From Dictyobacter vulcani (GTDB lineage Bacteria > Chloroflexota > Ktedonobacteria > Ktedonobacterales > Ktedonobacteraceae), in contig NZ_BKZW01000002.1 in assembly GCF_008974265.1 (NCBI RefSeq), positions 310,001 to 374,000 of the forward strand: DNA of 64,000 nucleotides, in the 5' to 3' direction. How positions within the stretch are numbered: position 1 is the stretch's first letter; the number at the start of each line of letters is the position of its first letter. A program made the position numbers and the translations under genes. Below, piece by piece: positions 10,871 to 19,998 of the stretch. Under the pieces are notes generated by a model. The model worked only from the letters and a program-made list of their open reading frames with translations, had not been told where the DNA came from and did no database searches.

Positions 10871-12715
10871 TTAATCTAGATAAGGAAGACCAATAATGTT
10901 TTCTAGTTGTTGCCACTGATCCGTATCTACGCAGTTTTTTGTCAGATATAAAAGTATTTTGTCCTGTTGTTGTATGTCAACTATAGCATTAATAATGTGT
11001 TTTAATTGTTTCCATTGCCGGTCATTGACTAGTTCAGTTGCTACCCTTTGTGTAAAAGATAGTTGAATATCCGGGTCATTCATATAGCTGATTGCTCTTT
11101 CTACGTTTGACCATTGTTTTGTTTGTATGTATATCTCTCCTAGTTGGGAGAGGAGCTGTGATTGCTGATAATGGTCTGGAATAGCCTCAGCTTTGAGCTG
11201 AGCCTGTTCGAATTTGTTTTGCATTATCAAGGTCTGTATCCATGTAAGTGATAACTCTGTATGTTGTTTTTTATTCGTAATGGCATTGATAACTTGTTCC
11301 ATCAACTCGTTCATACCCAAGTTGGCACAGTGTTCTCCTAAATAACACAGAGTTTCCTCTTGCATATGTATATCTGTAATAGCTTTTGCTGTCTGTAGCG
11401 CAATCTGCCATTCGTGAGCTTCTGCCAGCACCATTGCCGTGTCACGCAATTGCACATTGTGGAGCGTTTCGTCTGTAATGGCCTTGATGACCAGAATGGC
11501 CCGGTGCCACTGCTGCTTTTGTAAGAGTACTTTAGAAAGTTGAATGAAGTTTTCTGTCTGTAGAGATTCCTTTAATACGGTTTTGAGGATTGGATCGATC
11601 TGTTGATCGTGATCAGTTTTCACAAGCGCTAGTGCTAATCGATAAAATGGTTCACTGCGTAGTGCTTTATCAGAAATACTCTTGAGGATACGTTCAGACG
11701 CTTGGTATTCGTTATGCTCTGTTAACGCATCAGCGAGCATGCAAAGTAACTTATCTTTATATTCCCTAGAGATATTGATTGTTCTTTCTGCAACTTGCCA
11801 ATTTTGAGCCTGTATCAGACGCTCAGACAATTCCTTAATGCACTCTTCCTGTGTTTTATTGATGCGGTCACAAATAATCTGTGCGGCATTTGCCCATTTG
11901 TGTTGTGTTACTAAATGGCCTAATTCCATAAGGAATTTCTCAGGTTGTGGAATACTGTCAGTAGGGAAGATCTCTGGATGATCCCTCAGCAATAGTATTA
12001 CCTCACTAACAAAGGTTTTATGTTTTTGCCTCATTAAGGTATAGGCAGCATTTTTCTTGGGAAACTGTATATGTGGGTGTTGTTGTTTACCCGTTATTGC
12101 TGTGGTGATGGGGTCGATTGCATCTGTGGCGCTTTCCTCACCATTGTTCGATGTGACATATGTGCGTAACCTGTTGAGTTGTTGCTCGAATGTTTCTGAA
12201 GATGAAATCGCCGGAATTTTTTGGGCAAGTAAGGCAATAGCCTGATCCCAATCTCTGGTGGCCACTATGGAGTATAAGTGGGCTAAGGCGGCCTGACGCT
12301 CTTCTATATCTAGAATATAATACTCTTTGACTTCATCTGGGACTTGTTCCTGTGGTAAATGTAATAGCGCTATCACTTTGTCTATGAGGCGTTTCTTTGT
12401 TCCCCTTCCACGTCTGCGACGGGTTCTTTTTTTTGTAGGTGCCTGGTTCTCTTGTGGTTGATCATTTTTATTAGAAGAAGGATGGTCATAGATTGGCTCA
12501 TCAATCGCCTCTATACTATGCTCTTCATCCTCAAGAGGAGTATGTATTTCTGGTGAGGAGGGTTTTGTTTCAAGTAGAGAAGAGGTGCGCACCAGTGGTG
12601 AGAGAAGTGAATTTACTATTGCTGACGTTCTTGTTTTTAATGCATTGATTCTGGATATCGTACGGAATCCTGGTGGAATTTTTTCCGGTTTAGACATATT
12701 ATCAGAAGCTGTCAT
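10871..12715 (-). CDS. Helical-repeat protein with basic linker
   Basis: The product has about 614 residues. The chosen start ATG (12715) follows GACGGAG by eight bases. An upstream in-frame ATG at 12757 has no comparable ribosome site. Residues 1-110 are low-complexity and acidic. A basic cluster follows (KKRTRRRRGRGTKKR), which suggests nucleic-acid or acidic-protein contact. From about residue 130 to the end there are TPR-like helical repeats of 34-36 residues with phrases such as LAEAHEWQIALQTAKAITD and LIQAQNWQVAERTINISRE. There is no enzymatic domain, signal peptide or membrane segment. It is encoded on the same strand as the TIR-NB-ARC gene, 240 bases upstream, across an AT-rich gap that probably holds a separate promoter. 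The function is unknown; an adaptor or sensor scaffold is possible. Confidence 0.8.
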   Translation of the reverse strand: MTASDNMSKPEKIPPGFRTISRINALKTRTSAIVNSLLSPLVRTSSLLETKPSSPEIHTPLEDEEHSIEAIDEPIYDHPSSNKNDQPQENQAPTKKRTRRRRGRGTKKRLIDKVIALLHLPQEQVPDEVKEYYILDIEERQAALAHLYSIVATRDWDQAIALLAQKIPAISSSETFEQQLNRLRTYVTSNNGEESATDAIDPITTAITGKQQHPHIQFPKKNAAYTLMRQKHKTFVSEVILLLRDHPEIFPTDSIPQPEKFLMELGHLVTQHKWANAAQIICDRINKTQEECIKELSERLIQAQNWQVAERTINISREYKDKLLCMLADALTEHNEYQASERILKSISDKALRSEPFYRLALALVKTDHDQQIDPILKTVLKESLQTENFIQLSKVLLQKQQWHRAILVIKAITDETLHNVQLRDTAMVLAEAHEWQIALQTAKAITDIHMQEETLCYLGEHCANLGMNELMEQVINAITNKKQHTELSLTWIQTLIMQNKFEQAQLKAEAIPDHYQQSQLLSQLGEIYIQTKQWSNVERAISYMNDPDIQLSFTQRVATELVNDRQWKQLKHIINAIVDIQQQDKILLYLTKNCVDTDQWQQLENIIGLPYLD

Positions 12716-13087
12716 AAGTATTTCTCCGTCATTGCATGATAATACCCGTAACTGCATCTTTTTGAGACTATTTTATATTGAACAAGAAAGTCAATAAAGG
12801 TAAGTTCTCATTGCAGGGCCTTTTCAAAAAAGGTTCTTTCAGAGTTGATTTTGATATTGGTGATAAAAACCAATCTACAGTCTCAGGCGATTCTATCACA
12901 AGAAATTGCAGATTGGTTTATTTCTTACAATACTGTCTGGACTATGGCATGCGCATTTCTCACGCCATTTAATATATTTAAAGTATACGAATATATGTAT
13001 AGAAAATCAAAGGTACTGTACAATTTTGGCTAATGACGTATTGATTTTAAACGGCTTTTCTTCAGGCAACAGGTTTTTAGAGGGCAA
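12716..13087. other. Gene-free AT-rich gap
   Basis: Only short overlapping frames without family resemblance are seen. The stretch separates the helical-repeat gene from the IS4-type element and probably carries the promoter of the former. Confidence 0.4.
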
Positions 13088-14670
13088 ATTATGAGTCATC
13101 CCGAATTTTCGGGATGCTTTTCTAACACCTTTTATCTGACAAAGACTGTAATGTCTGGATATTGGGAGCCAAAAGGTAGCCAAGGCTTGGACGATAGTCG
13201 TCCCACAGACGGCTGATCGCCCAACGTAAGCGGTAAAGCGGTGCAATAGCTTTTTTGCATCGCTTTCCGGTTCTTTTGCACTTCAAATGCAAGATCATTT
13301 CAACAAGATCCCCGTGGATAGGAGTGAGTAAATGGAGGAGAAAAGCATAAACAAGTGTCACGATACCTAACAGCTTGAGTCGGTTTTCCATCGCGTACAA
13401 ACGCGGACTCTCCATCGCCAGCTCACTCTTTCCATAGCGGAATACGAGTTCTATTTGCCAACGTCTCCGATAAGCAAAAACAATCTCCCAAGCCTGCTCT
13501 GCAGTTCGAATACGCTCATTAGTTACCAGATACCAGACTTTCTTATTCACGCGAACTTTTACGAGATAAAGTTGATACTCGTATTGCTCATGCCATATCG
13601 GCGCCCACCAAACATCACAAGGCATCTTTTCACCAGTATGGCTATCACGTATTTCTTTATGAGATAAATACTTTTTATGTAATCCAATCTGCCATAATTT
13701 CTTCTTTTCCCCTTTCTCATTGAAAAAGAAATGCCCTTTTTTCCAGCGAATCACAAAACGCACACGTAATTTCTGTAACACTTGTATCCAAGGGCCTGAT
13801 GCTGCTCCACGATCAAATATGTGAAGGAGCTGATCCCCCATTTCCGAACAACTTTTCTCAATAACTTTTCTTGTTGTTCTCTTAACTTTGTCGCATCATC
13901 ACCTCTGGTAGTCCACCAGCTCATCACTGCTACTTTTACCCTTCCTTCCATTCCTATGATCAATGCTGCTGTCCACTGCATTCCTGCCACTGTAATCGCT
14001 TTCTTTGGTGGAAAATTAAAGACCAGGCCTTTTTTTGAGCGCTGCAATCTTTTCGCTTTACTAGAAGTTACTGGACAGATTCCTTCTAATTTCTCGCTTT
14101 CTGCTTTTTCTATGACACTCTCATCCCAAGGGCAAATAATCCTTTTCCCTTGTTCTCTCATACGTGTCACCTCTTTATCAGCTTCTTCTAGTAAATAGTG
14201 ATCTATCTGCAAAAAATTCCATTTTATGGAGCGAAGCAGGTTTCCCACTCTCTTCGTTCCAGCAGTCGCTGTTTTTGATTGCTGCGCATATCCATCGAGG
14301 TAGGAACCTAATTCACTCAAAAGTAGTCCCTGCTTGTTATTTCTGAAACGAATAATTGCAACGCATACCTGTACTAACGTTCGCACTAACCTCTTATCTA
14401 TCAGCCTATCAAGCACAATCAAAAGTGGCATAAGAAATTCTTCAAGCAATTGAGCTAATTCCTGTGATGCTCTCTGCGCATCTTGTTCCTCGGGTTGAAG
14501 TATGTCATACTGAAATGGCATGAGTTGGGGGCCTCCTGGTTTTTTGCTGTCAGTTGAATTTTTAACAGTTTAACTCAGGAGACCCCTCTTTGCCTAGTTC
14601 TTACTTTTCCGGTTTTCTCTCTTTCTTTCCGGCTAGAAATGTTCCTCAAAAATTCGGGATGACTCATAAT
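13088..14670 (-). mobile_element. IS4-type element, about 1.58 kb
   Basis: Near-perfect terminal inverted repeats are visible. The left end reads ATTATGAGTCATCCCGAATT, and the same string is found reading inward from the right end at 14670. Both ends are followed by TTT. No clear target duplication can be assigned, because the outermost ATTAT/ATAAT bases are themselves reverse complements. The element holds one disrupted DDE transposase. Confidence 0.85.
13122..14521 (-). pseudogene. IS4-family DDE transposase, frameshifted
   Basis: The N-terminal frame (from 14521) includes CPWDESVIEK (first catalytic Asp). The second frame includes HIFDRGAASG (second Asp) and YRRRWQIELVFRYGKSEL, the Y-(2)-R-(3)-E-(6)-K signature of the IS4 family. 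The two frames are offset by -1 at a GGGGG run near 13838: one extra G would read KWGDQLLHIFDRG. The break is a one-base deletion, a programmed -1 slip or a sequencing error. As it stands, the three catalytic residues are split over two frames. Confidence 0.85.
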
Positions 14671-14776
14671 GCACTAGACCAAAAATGGTTCACCAGGGAG
14701 GCACCCACTTTATCACACGAGATGACGTTGTGTTAACGTAACATCCACGAAGAATAGTACTGACATTAAGAGGCGG

Positions 14777-15238
14777 ATGCTTACAGGCTGGCTATTTGCT
14801 GACATGTTTATCGTTATTTCTATTATCTTTATTGCTTCAACTACCCTTGCGGCGACGCCGCCTAAAAGTAAAGCTGTGCCGCGTACCCCGACTCCTGTTG
14901 TATATGAGCTGGCTTTGAAACCTAACCCGATAGAGTTTACAGTCTTTGTAAATGCTGATTTGTTGATTGCTCATGATCTAGATGAAATGAAATGGGCCCA
15001 GTTGTAAATCCTTAATCAGCTGAAGCAACAACATATCACAGGCAATATTGCTGGAATCGTCCTGATCTTTGGGGGAGGTTCAATTTCGAACCAGCAGGCC
15101 GTAGCTATAGAAGCGGTTTTAAGGTCAATTAGAGATGAGCCATATGTGATATTTAAAAGTAAAACGGTCCACAAAGATTTTATTGATCTACAGCACCCTC
15201 TAGGCGAGATTGGCATCAGTATATACACTTTTGTGTAG
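14777..15238 (+). pseudogene. Membrane-anchored protein with internal stop
   Basis: An ATG at 14777 opens a frame with one N-terminal membrane helix (LTGWLFADMFIVISIIFIAS) and a Pro/Thr-rich linker. An in-frame TAA lies at 15005-15007. The same frame then continues coding-like to TAG at 15236 (GNIAGIVLIFGGGS, then RSIRDEPYVIFKSKT), for 154 codons in total. The layout of a short anchor, linker and small alpha/beta periplasmic or extracytoplasmic domain resembles small Ktedonobacteria proteins I cannot name. Either the stop has inactivated it or it is a substitution error. It lies directly upstream of the TIR cluster. Confidence 0.55.
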
Positions 15239-15482
15239 GATGTTTTCTTACTATCGCGTACTCCGAAAGGCGTTTTGTTGTCGAGGTAATGATGGAAAAG
15301 ATGTCTACCAGTCTTTTCCGTCATTGTTGTTCTGTGCAACACATCTTTTGATGTTCCTGTTATTTGTGTAGCGAAAAAGGCACAAAGTTTCTATATTGAT
15401 TTCTAAGGGTAATGGTGTTACATTTGCGTATATATTAGCGAGTGCATATTTTGTGATCATGTATATAGAGAGGACATTCGTT

Positions 15483-15941
15483 ATGTCTACCGACGCTTCC
15501 CACGCGGTTGAGGTCTTTATTTCATATGCTCATGAGGATGAGGATTTTGTAAAGGCTCTGGATAAACATATGAGCAATCTAAGGCGTCAGAAACTTATTT
15601 CGAGCTGGTATGATCGCGACATTACCGCTGGCGATGTGTGGGCAGAAGAAATTGAGGCCCGACTGAATCGTGCGGCCCTTATTTTGCTTTTAATTAGCTC
15701 TGATTTTATCTATTCGGATTATTGCTACGATATTGAGATGGCACGGGCGATGGAGCGTGCGAAGCGCAAGGAGGCGCATGTGATTCCGGTGGTCGTGCGG
15801 CCTTGTGATTGGAAGGGAACACCGTTTGCGGGGCTGCAGGCGTTGCCGACGAGGGGCAAGGCGGTAAGCACATGGTCCAATCGCGATGAAGCTTTTCTGG
15901 ACATTGTCCAGGGCATTCGTGCGGTTCTCAATCAATTGTAA
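15483..15941 (+). CDS. Stand-alone TIR-domain protein
   Basis: The product has 152 residues from ATG 15483, which follows GAGAGG. An upstream in-frame start at 15396 lacks a ribosome site and adds a non-conserved segment. The whole protein is a TIR domain: VEVFISYAHEDEDF at the start (beta-A and BB loop), then ISSWYDRDITAGDVW, LLISSDFIYSDYCYD, and IEMARAMERA containing the Glu that is catalytic in NADase TIRs. In family terms TIR proteins cleave NAD+ or make cyclic ADP-ribose signals in anti-phage systems. It starts a plus-strand cluster with a PGDYG-like protein (91 bases downstream) and a SLATT-like membrane protein, so a signalling-plus-membrane-effector unit is plausible. Confidence 0.88.
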   Translation: MSTDASHAVEVFISYAHEDEDFVKALDKHMSNLRRQKLISSWYDRDITAGDVWAEEIEARLNRAALILLLISSDFIYSDYCYDIEMARAMERAKRKEAHVIPVVVRPCDWKGTPFAGLQALPTRGKAVSTWSNRDEAFLDIVQGIRAVLNQL

Positions 15942-16031
15942 GCGATGTGTTGAGAACTGCTGTGGCATAGGTGTAGGGCATAGGAAAGAAGACCTGATAT
16001 AGAGTGTGTTGTTATTGCTTGAGGAGTGGTT

Positions 16032-16475
16032 ATGATCGAGATAACGGCAGAGGTATTGGATTCTCTCCATTATGAGCCATATCGCAAAGTGGGACTGGTA
16101 CGTGTTCGGCAACTAATGGAAGAGGATTATCGTCAGCGGCAAGGGATTATCCAGACGTTAGAAGGGCCATCAACGTTTCATCCAGGTGATTATCTGGCTC
16201 GCGGCGTGCTTGATGAGGAATGGGTGATGGGTTCGGGAAGCCAAATGGAGGGATATGTGCTACTGGATGGGAAGGATGACGAAGGCTTTGTGACGTATCG
16301 CCCGGTATCGATTTTGTGCTATGCATGTCGGATCCAGGAGCCGTTTCTGGTGAAGAGGGCGAATGGGCTCGTCCTTTCCGGAAAGGCTGGCGATTATTTG
16401 TTGCATTTAGGTGATAAGGGAAGGATTGTTGATCGGGTGGTTTTTGAGCAGAGCTATCAGCGTATCAACGGCTAA
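16032..16475 (+). CDS. PGDYG-like small protein
   Basis: The product has 147 residues. ATG 16032 follows GAGGAG by five bases. Two similar modules are visible: HPGDYLARGVLDEEWVM around residues 55-70, and AGDYLLHLGDKGRIVDRVVF followed by EQSYQRI at the C-terminus. Both resemble the PGDYG motif family (P-G-D-Y/W followed by a charged strand and an F-x-x-x-Y-x-P/I ending). No enzymatic residues are recognised. The protein sits between TIR and SLATT-like genes with 22 bases to the latter, so they are probably co-transcribed. It could be a small ligand-binding or regulatory component. Confidence 0.6.
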   Translation: MIEITAEVLDSLHYEPYRKVGLVRVRQLMEEDYRQRQGIIQTLEGPSTFHPGDYLARGVLDEEWVMGSGSQMEGYVLLDGKDDEGFVTYRPVSILCYACRIQEPFLVKRANGLVLSGKAGDYLLHLGDKGRIVDRVVFEQSYQRING

Positions 16476-16497
16476 GATGGGTAATTAAGAGAGGAGC

Positions 16498-16986
16498 ATG
16501 GTGGTGCAACACAAGCAGGAATACCAGGAAGAGCAATATATGCGTGAGCGCTGGCAGCCCCAGCGAGACTACTACTCGAGAAAAGCCCAGCTCTATAAAC
16601 AGAGACATCTGGGTCTGCTCTTTGTGAGCTCGGTTGGCGCTGCATTTGTTCCTGTCCTCCTGATTTTTCCCGGCATGCCTGTGATTATTCCAGCCATTAT
16701 TAGCTTTGTGGTGTCGCTGGCTCTGATCCTTGATAATACCTTTCACTTTGGTGATGATTGGCGCTTGTTCCGACAGACGCTAGAAGCATTGAAGTTAGAG
16801 AAGATCCTGTATGAGCATAAAGTCGAGCCATATACCAATGCCCCCAAATCTTTTCCTTTATTTGTGAGAAGCTGCGAGGAGATCATCTGCTTTTGCAGAT
16901 GCGCCACTTGCTGTTCCCAGGCTCGCCAGGGTAAGCGAGCCTGGGATCGGTTGACGGAAGAGAGTACTGGCGGCTGGCGCGGATGA
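16498..16986 (+). CDS. SLATT/DUF4231-like two-TM protein
   Basis: The product has 162 residues; ATG 16498 follows GAGAGGAG. The N-terminus has the family-typical YMRERWQPQRDYYSRKAQLYKQRH, then two membrane helices (LGLLFVSSVGAAFVPVLLIF and PVIIPAIISFVVSLALILDN), then FHFGDDWRLFRQTLEALKLEK. This is the SLATT-superfamily/DUF4231 layout of two TMs with flanking helices. These are thought to form pore-like effectors in nucleotide-signalling conflict systems. The last 40 residues, after PLFVRSCEEI, are Cys-rich and are encoded over two strong hairpins. The usual family C-terminus (F-V-E-x-x-E-x-I) matches only the start of this tail. It is probably an effector for the TIR gene upstream. Confidence 0.72.
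   Translation: MVVQHKQEYQEEQYMRERWQPQRDYYSRKAQLYKQRHLGLLFVSSVGAAFVPVLLIFPGMPVIIPAIISFVVSLALILDNTFHFGDDWRLFRQTLEALKLEKILYEHKVEPYTNAPKSFPLFVRSCEEIICFCRCATCCSQARQGKRAWDRLTEESTGGWRG
16885..16945. terminator. Two hairpins inside the SLATT-like 3' end
   Basis: ATCTGC-TTTT-GCAGAT (16885-16900) is followed by an 11-bp perfect stem CCCAGGCTCGC / GCGAGCCTGGG with an eight-base loop (16916-16945). Neither is followed by a T run. They lie within the reading frame of the SLATT-like gene and may be a structured 3' end or barrier to convergent transcription. Confidence 0.45.
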
Positions 16987-17064
16987 GTAGGCATCTTCCT
17001 CTCCTTCATGGGGGCGTTGTAATTTATGTGTCCTGCTGAGCAGCGATTGTATCGTAATGAATCA

Positions 17065-18492
17065 TCAAATGTGACAGAGGAAACAGTGCTTGTTTCTGTG
17101 CCGCACACTCTCGTCATCCTCGTAGATCTGCATTGATCCATTGTTTTCATAGACCAGGATCGGTGCATGCCTGCGCGCCTCGGTATACTGATTGAGCAAA
17201 ACCTCCACCGCCATGGTTGCGACGGCAGCGTTCAATGTCTTGACCGCAGGCTCTTTAATCTCCTTCCCGATCACATAGCCCCGCTTCACCAGCGCGTCTC
17301 GAATCGCCTGCTCTGGGTGTCGCTCGCTTGCAATCTGGATGGGATGAATACGCTTGAGGCAGTGCAAGCACAGGTAGTCCCCTACCCTGGCCGTAATTAC
17401 CTCCCCGCTCATATCTTCCAGATGGCCATTCTTTACCGTGATATTGACCCCAACCGAGATCAAGGGGACGCAATAGAGGATGGAAAGTTCCTGTGCTTTG
17501 AGCCGACTGGCATGATTATCGGTGGCGACGATAATCCAGTCAGAGAGCGCCAGCACACTCTCGATCTCCTTGTCATGGACATCCTTTTGCCACGCCAGGA
17601 CAGTGGCATAGGGATTGATATGGGTCATATGTCTCTTGACCACCTCAACTTTCGAGCGCTGCTGCTGCGCATCCTCGTAATAGGCACCCACAACACGGTT
17701 CAGGTTCGACATTTCCAGCACATCAGGATCAATCAGATGTAGCTCATGAAATCCCATATGGATGAGGTGCTCTGCAATGATCGATCCTAACCCTCCAACC
17801 CCAACAATGGAGATGACCTGATCTTCCATCATGCTCCGCATCACATCCAATCCGAGCGCCAGCGTACTCCGCTGGAAAACCCCTTCACGTACTCCCTGCG
17901 CTGCTTTCTTGCTCCTCTGCTCTTCCAACCTGGGAAAATCTGCGCTGGCAATCTGCTCTGGACTCGTCTGGGTTTTGAGCAGGGCCTTTCTTGCGATGAA
18001 CGTACCGTTGCTCACCATCCAGATACGCGCGGAATACCTGTGCTGAGAAAAGACAATACTTGCGTAGTGCAGTCCTGCAAATGTCTCGTTGAGGAAGCGA
18101 AAAAACGTGCGCTCGTCCCCGTCGTCGGTGCTGGAGAACGAGACACTGGCCTGGCTAAATGGATGCGTATGGACATCAATGATGGTATCGACATCATACC
18201 GGTTGGTCAGTTCAACCAATGCCTTATGGATGAAATCCTTTCTGATCCGTAAGAAGGCACCGCTCTGTTGCGCGTAGTCTGATTGAGCCAGAAAAAGCAG
18301 ATCAATGACGGTGATAATTGTATAGCCGTTGATTTTGCGCGCCTTGCCAAGCAGAAGCGCAAAGTATTCTCGTGAGAGGTCGGCAAGAAGCCTTTCTCGC
18401 AAGCGGGCAAGGTCGCCCTGTTGAAATTTGATCAGATAGCGGGAAGTTGTACTCACCAAATTTTCCTTTCGCAAGCGCTCTATCGGTGTCAC
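17065..18492 (-). CDS. JAB deubiquitinase-like / E1-like fusion
   Basis: The product has 475 residues and is read from a GTG at 18492; no better-placed ATG is evident. Residues about 25-165 form a JAB/JAMM metallopeptidase with DVHTHPF near 106 and S-x-x-D (STDDGD) near 121, plus a candidate catalytic Glu in SREYF. Residues about 210-470 form an E1/ThiF/MoeB-like adenylating domain with GVGGLGS near 231 (ATP loop), LIDPDVLEMSNLNR near 254, and CxxC pairs (CLHC near 395 and CFLC at the C-terminus) that probably bind zinc. By family knowledge it would adenylate and transfer a ubiquitin-like protein, and the JAB domain would mature or remove it. The gene follows the Ubl-E2 gene by 15 bases. Fused E1-JAB proteins are known from prokaryotic ubiquitin-like operons. 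Confidence 0.88.
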   Translation of the reverse strand: MTPIERLRKENLVSTTSRYLIKFQQGDLARLRERLLADLSREYFALLLGKARKINGYTIITVIDLLFLAQSDYAQQSGAFLRIRKDFIHKALVELTNRYDVDTIIDVHTHPFSQASVSFSSTDDGDERTFFRFLNETFAGLHYASIVFSQHRYSARIWMVSNGTFIARKALLKTQTSPEQIASADFPRLEEQRSKKAAQGVREGVFQRSTLALGLDVMRSMMEDQVISIVGVGGLGSIIAEHLIHMGFHELHLIDPDVLEMSNLNRVVGAYYEDAQQQRSKVEVVKRHMTHINPYATVLAWQKDVHDKEIESVLALSDWIIVATDNHASRLKAQELSILYCVPLISVGVNITVKNGHLEDMSGEVITARVGDYLCLHCLKRIHPIQIASERHPEQAIRDALVKRGYVIGKEIKEPAVKTLNAAVATMAVEVLLNQYTEARRHAPILVYENNGSMQIYEDDESVRHRNKHCFLCHI

Positions 18493-18507
18493 TCTTTGCC
18501 AGGATAA

Positions 18508-19194
18508 TTATTCATCGCCACCTGACAGCACTTCGCTGATGAGTGTAAAGTACGTCCAAAGATTATCCCCTCTTCGCCAATCACCGGGGCGTTGGACTGG
18601 TGCAGGTTGCCAACTGCCGTGGTTAATATAGACGCAGTACCACTTCCATCCCTGCGTGAGTGGATCGCTACAGGCTTCGTGATAGGCAGATTGATAGAGA
18701 TGCCCGTTGACGGAGAGCGGGATCTCCTCTTTGAGGTAGAAGCCAACGGGAGGCAGCTCGGGATATTCGGTCGGAAAGACAATCAGCAGGTCAGTCGTTC
18801 TGGCGATGCTGTGCCAGATGGGCGGCAAGACATATTGATTGGCAATCATCCAATCGGCATGCTCTTCATCGAATGAGATGCCTCGCTTAAACAACTTCTC
18901 AGCAATATCATAGACCTGCTCGGTAATAATTTGTCGAGACAGAAATGATCGATCGCCTCCATACGTAACCGTGCCTTTGGTCCGGTCTGGGATGGTTGTG
19001 ATCTTGACGGGTTTGCCCTGGCTATCAAACAACTCATTCGGCGTATAGGTATAGTCTGGCTGAACTGGTCGAAACGCCAGTCCTTGCCGTATGACCGGCC
19101 GTCGTCCAGGGCTGGGCTTCATTTGTTGGATGATCTGCTGGCCGGTAATACCAGCGGATGGGACTTGAATCCTTCTGCCATTAATGATTGCCAT
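18508..19194 (-). CDS. Ubl-E2 fusion (Prok-E2_E-like)
   Basis: The product has 228 residues. The start ATG at 19194 has GGAGG five bases upstream and overlaps the end of the NYN gene by 14 bases; longer in-frame extensions lie inside that gene and are unlikely. Residues 1-70 resemble a multiubiquitin-type beta-grasp domain (MAIINGRRIQVPSAGITGQQ at the start). Residues about 85-225 resemble prokaryotic E2 family E: TDLLIVFPTEYPELPPVGFYL at 134-154, then a Trp/His-rich region (WKWYCVYINHGSW) and a C-terminal GDNLWTYF. Cys175 and Cys187 are candidate thioester residues, but I cannot place the active site with certainty. It is expected to pair with the E1-JAB protein downstream. Confidence 0.78.
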   Translation of the reverse strand: MAIINGRRIQVPSAGITGQQIIQQMKPSPGRRPVIRQGLAFRPVQPDYTYTPNELFDSQGKPVKITTIPDRTKGTVTYGGDRSFLSRQIITEQVYDIAEKLFKRGISFDEEHADWMIANQYVLPPIWHSIARTTDLLIVFPTEYPELPPVGFYLKEEIPLSVNGHLYQSAYHEACSDPLTQGWKWYCVYINHGSWQPAPVQRPGDWRRGDNLWTYFTLISEVLSGGDE

Positions 19195-19951
19195 GGAGGC
19201 CTCCTTCTTCTCTGCTGTCGGGAACGTAGATATCTGGTCCATCACTAAGGTCGGGCGCAGAGACCAACGGCTGCTTCTCCATCTGCTCAACCAGGCATGC
19301 CACCGTTTCTTCAAGCTCATCGCTCTCGTGTGATGGGAGAAGATCCTCGTCTTGCTCCGCTTTGTCATGCTCACTCACCTCCTTCTGCTCATCCTGTTGT
19401 GATTGAATGAGATCATGGTACGGTTCGACACTGCCCTCCTGCTCCAAAGGCTCCTGCTGGGCGGCCAGGTAGCCTCCAAAGTATACGTCGAGATCAATAA
19501 AGCCAGAACATTTGTTGAGGATCTGCGCCCCGGCTGTCTCAACAAACGCGGCTACCTCAACACGCACGCCAGATTTCCTGACGTCCTGGATGAGTGGGAC
19601 AAAATCGGCGTCGCCTGTGGCAAGCACGATAATGTCGGGTTTTACCTGATACACCACCTTGAGAATATCCATCGTAATTTCGACATCAAAATTGCATTTG
19701 TACGTACCACCGGCAATAGTGCCCACTTTGGTCGTCACGATATAGCCAGCCCGCCACAAATCCTCGATGGCTCCATCTAATCTGTGCTCATTCCTGGGGT
19801 TAATCGGGACATAGCAATGGGCGTCAAGCAGGAACCGCTCCTCACCCACATACTGGAGCAGATCATGATAGTCCAACTGATACCGTTTCTCTCTGGCAGC
19901 TCGATTAATGTTGGCATAGTCCAGGAAGAAAATGACTTTTTCTTTTACCAT
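19181..19951 (-). CDS. NYN-domain (LabA/DUF88) putative RNase
   Basis: The product has 256 residues. Residues about 5-165 form a NYN/PIN-like fold with VIFFLDYANINR (first metal-binding Asp), a conserved DVEITMDILK, and IVLATGDADFVPLIQDVRKSG (Asp pair), the usual LabA/DUF88 pattern. Residues about 165-256 form a highly acidic, probably disordered tail (EQDEDLLPSHESDELEE). By family knowledge it is a metal-dependent RNase. Its stop overlaps the Ubl-E2 start, so the two are translationally coupled. An RNase in a ubiquitin-like operon could be the effector or the modification target; the lysine-poor, acidic tail could mediate regulation. This is inference. Confidence 0.85.
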   Translation of the reverse strand: MVKEKVIFFLDYANINRAAREKRYQLDYHDLLQYVGEERFLLDAHCYVPINPRNEHRLDGAIEDLWRAGYIVTTKVGTIAGGTYKCNFDVEITMDILKVVYQVKPDIIVLATGDADFVPLIQDVRKSGVRVEVAAFVETAGAQILNKCSGFIDLDVYFGGYLAAQQEPLEQEGSVEPYHDLIQSQQDEQKEVSEHDKAEQDEDLLPSHESDELEETVACLVEQMEKQPLVSAPDLSDGPDIYVPDSREEGGLHGNH

Positions 19952-19998
19952 GAGAATCTCTCCTGTTCAGCATAGAATGTCTCTTGTTGTAGGACAAT

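Noticed and set aside
13088..14670. Possible target duplication of the IS4-type element
   Set aside because: The candidate bases ATTAT and ATAAT are reverse complements, so they belong to the inverted repeat or are ambiguous; no direct duplication could be shown.
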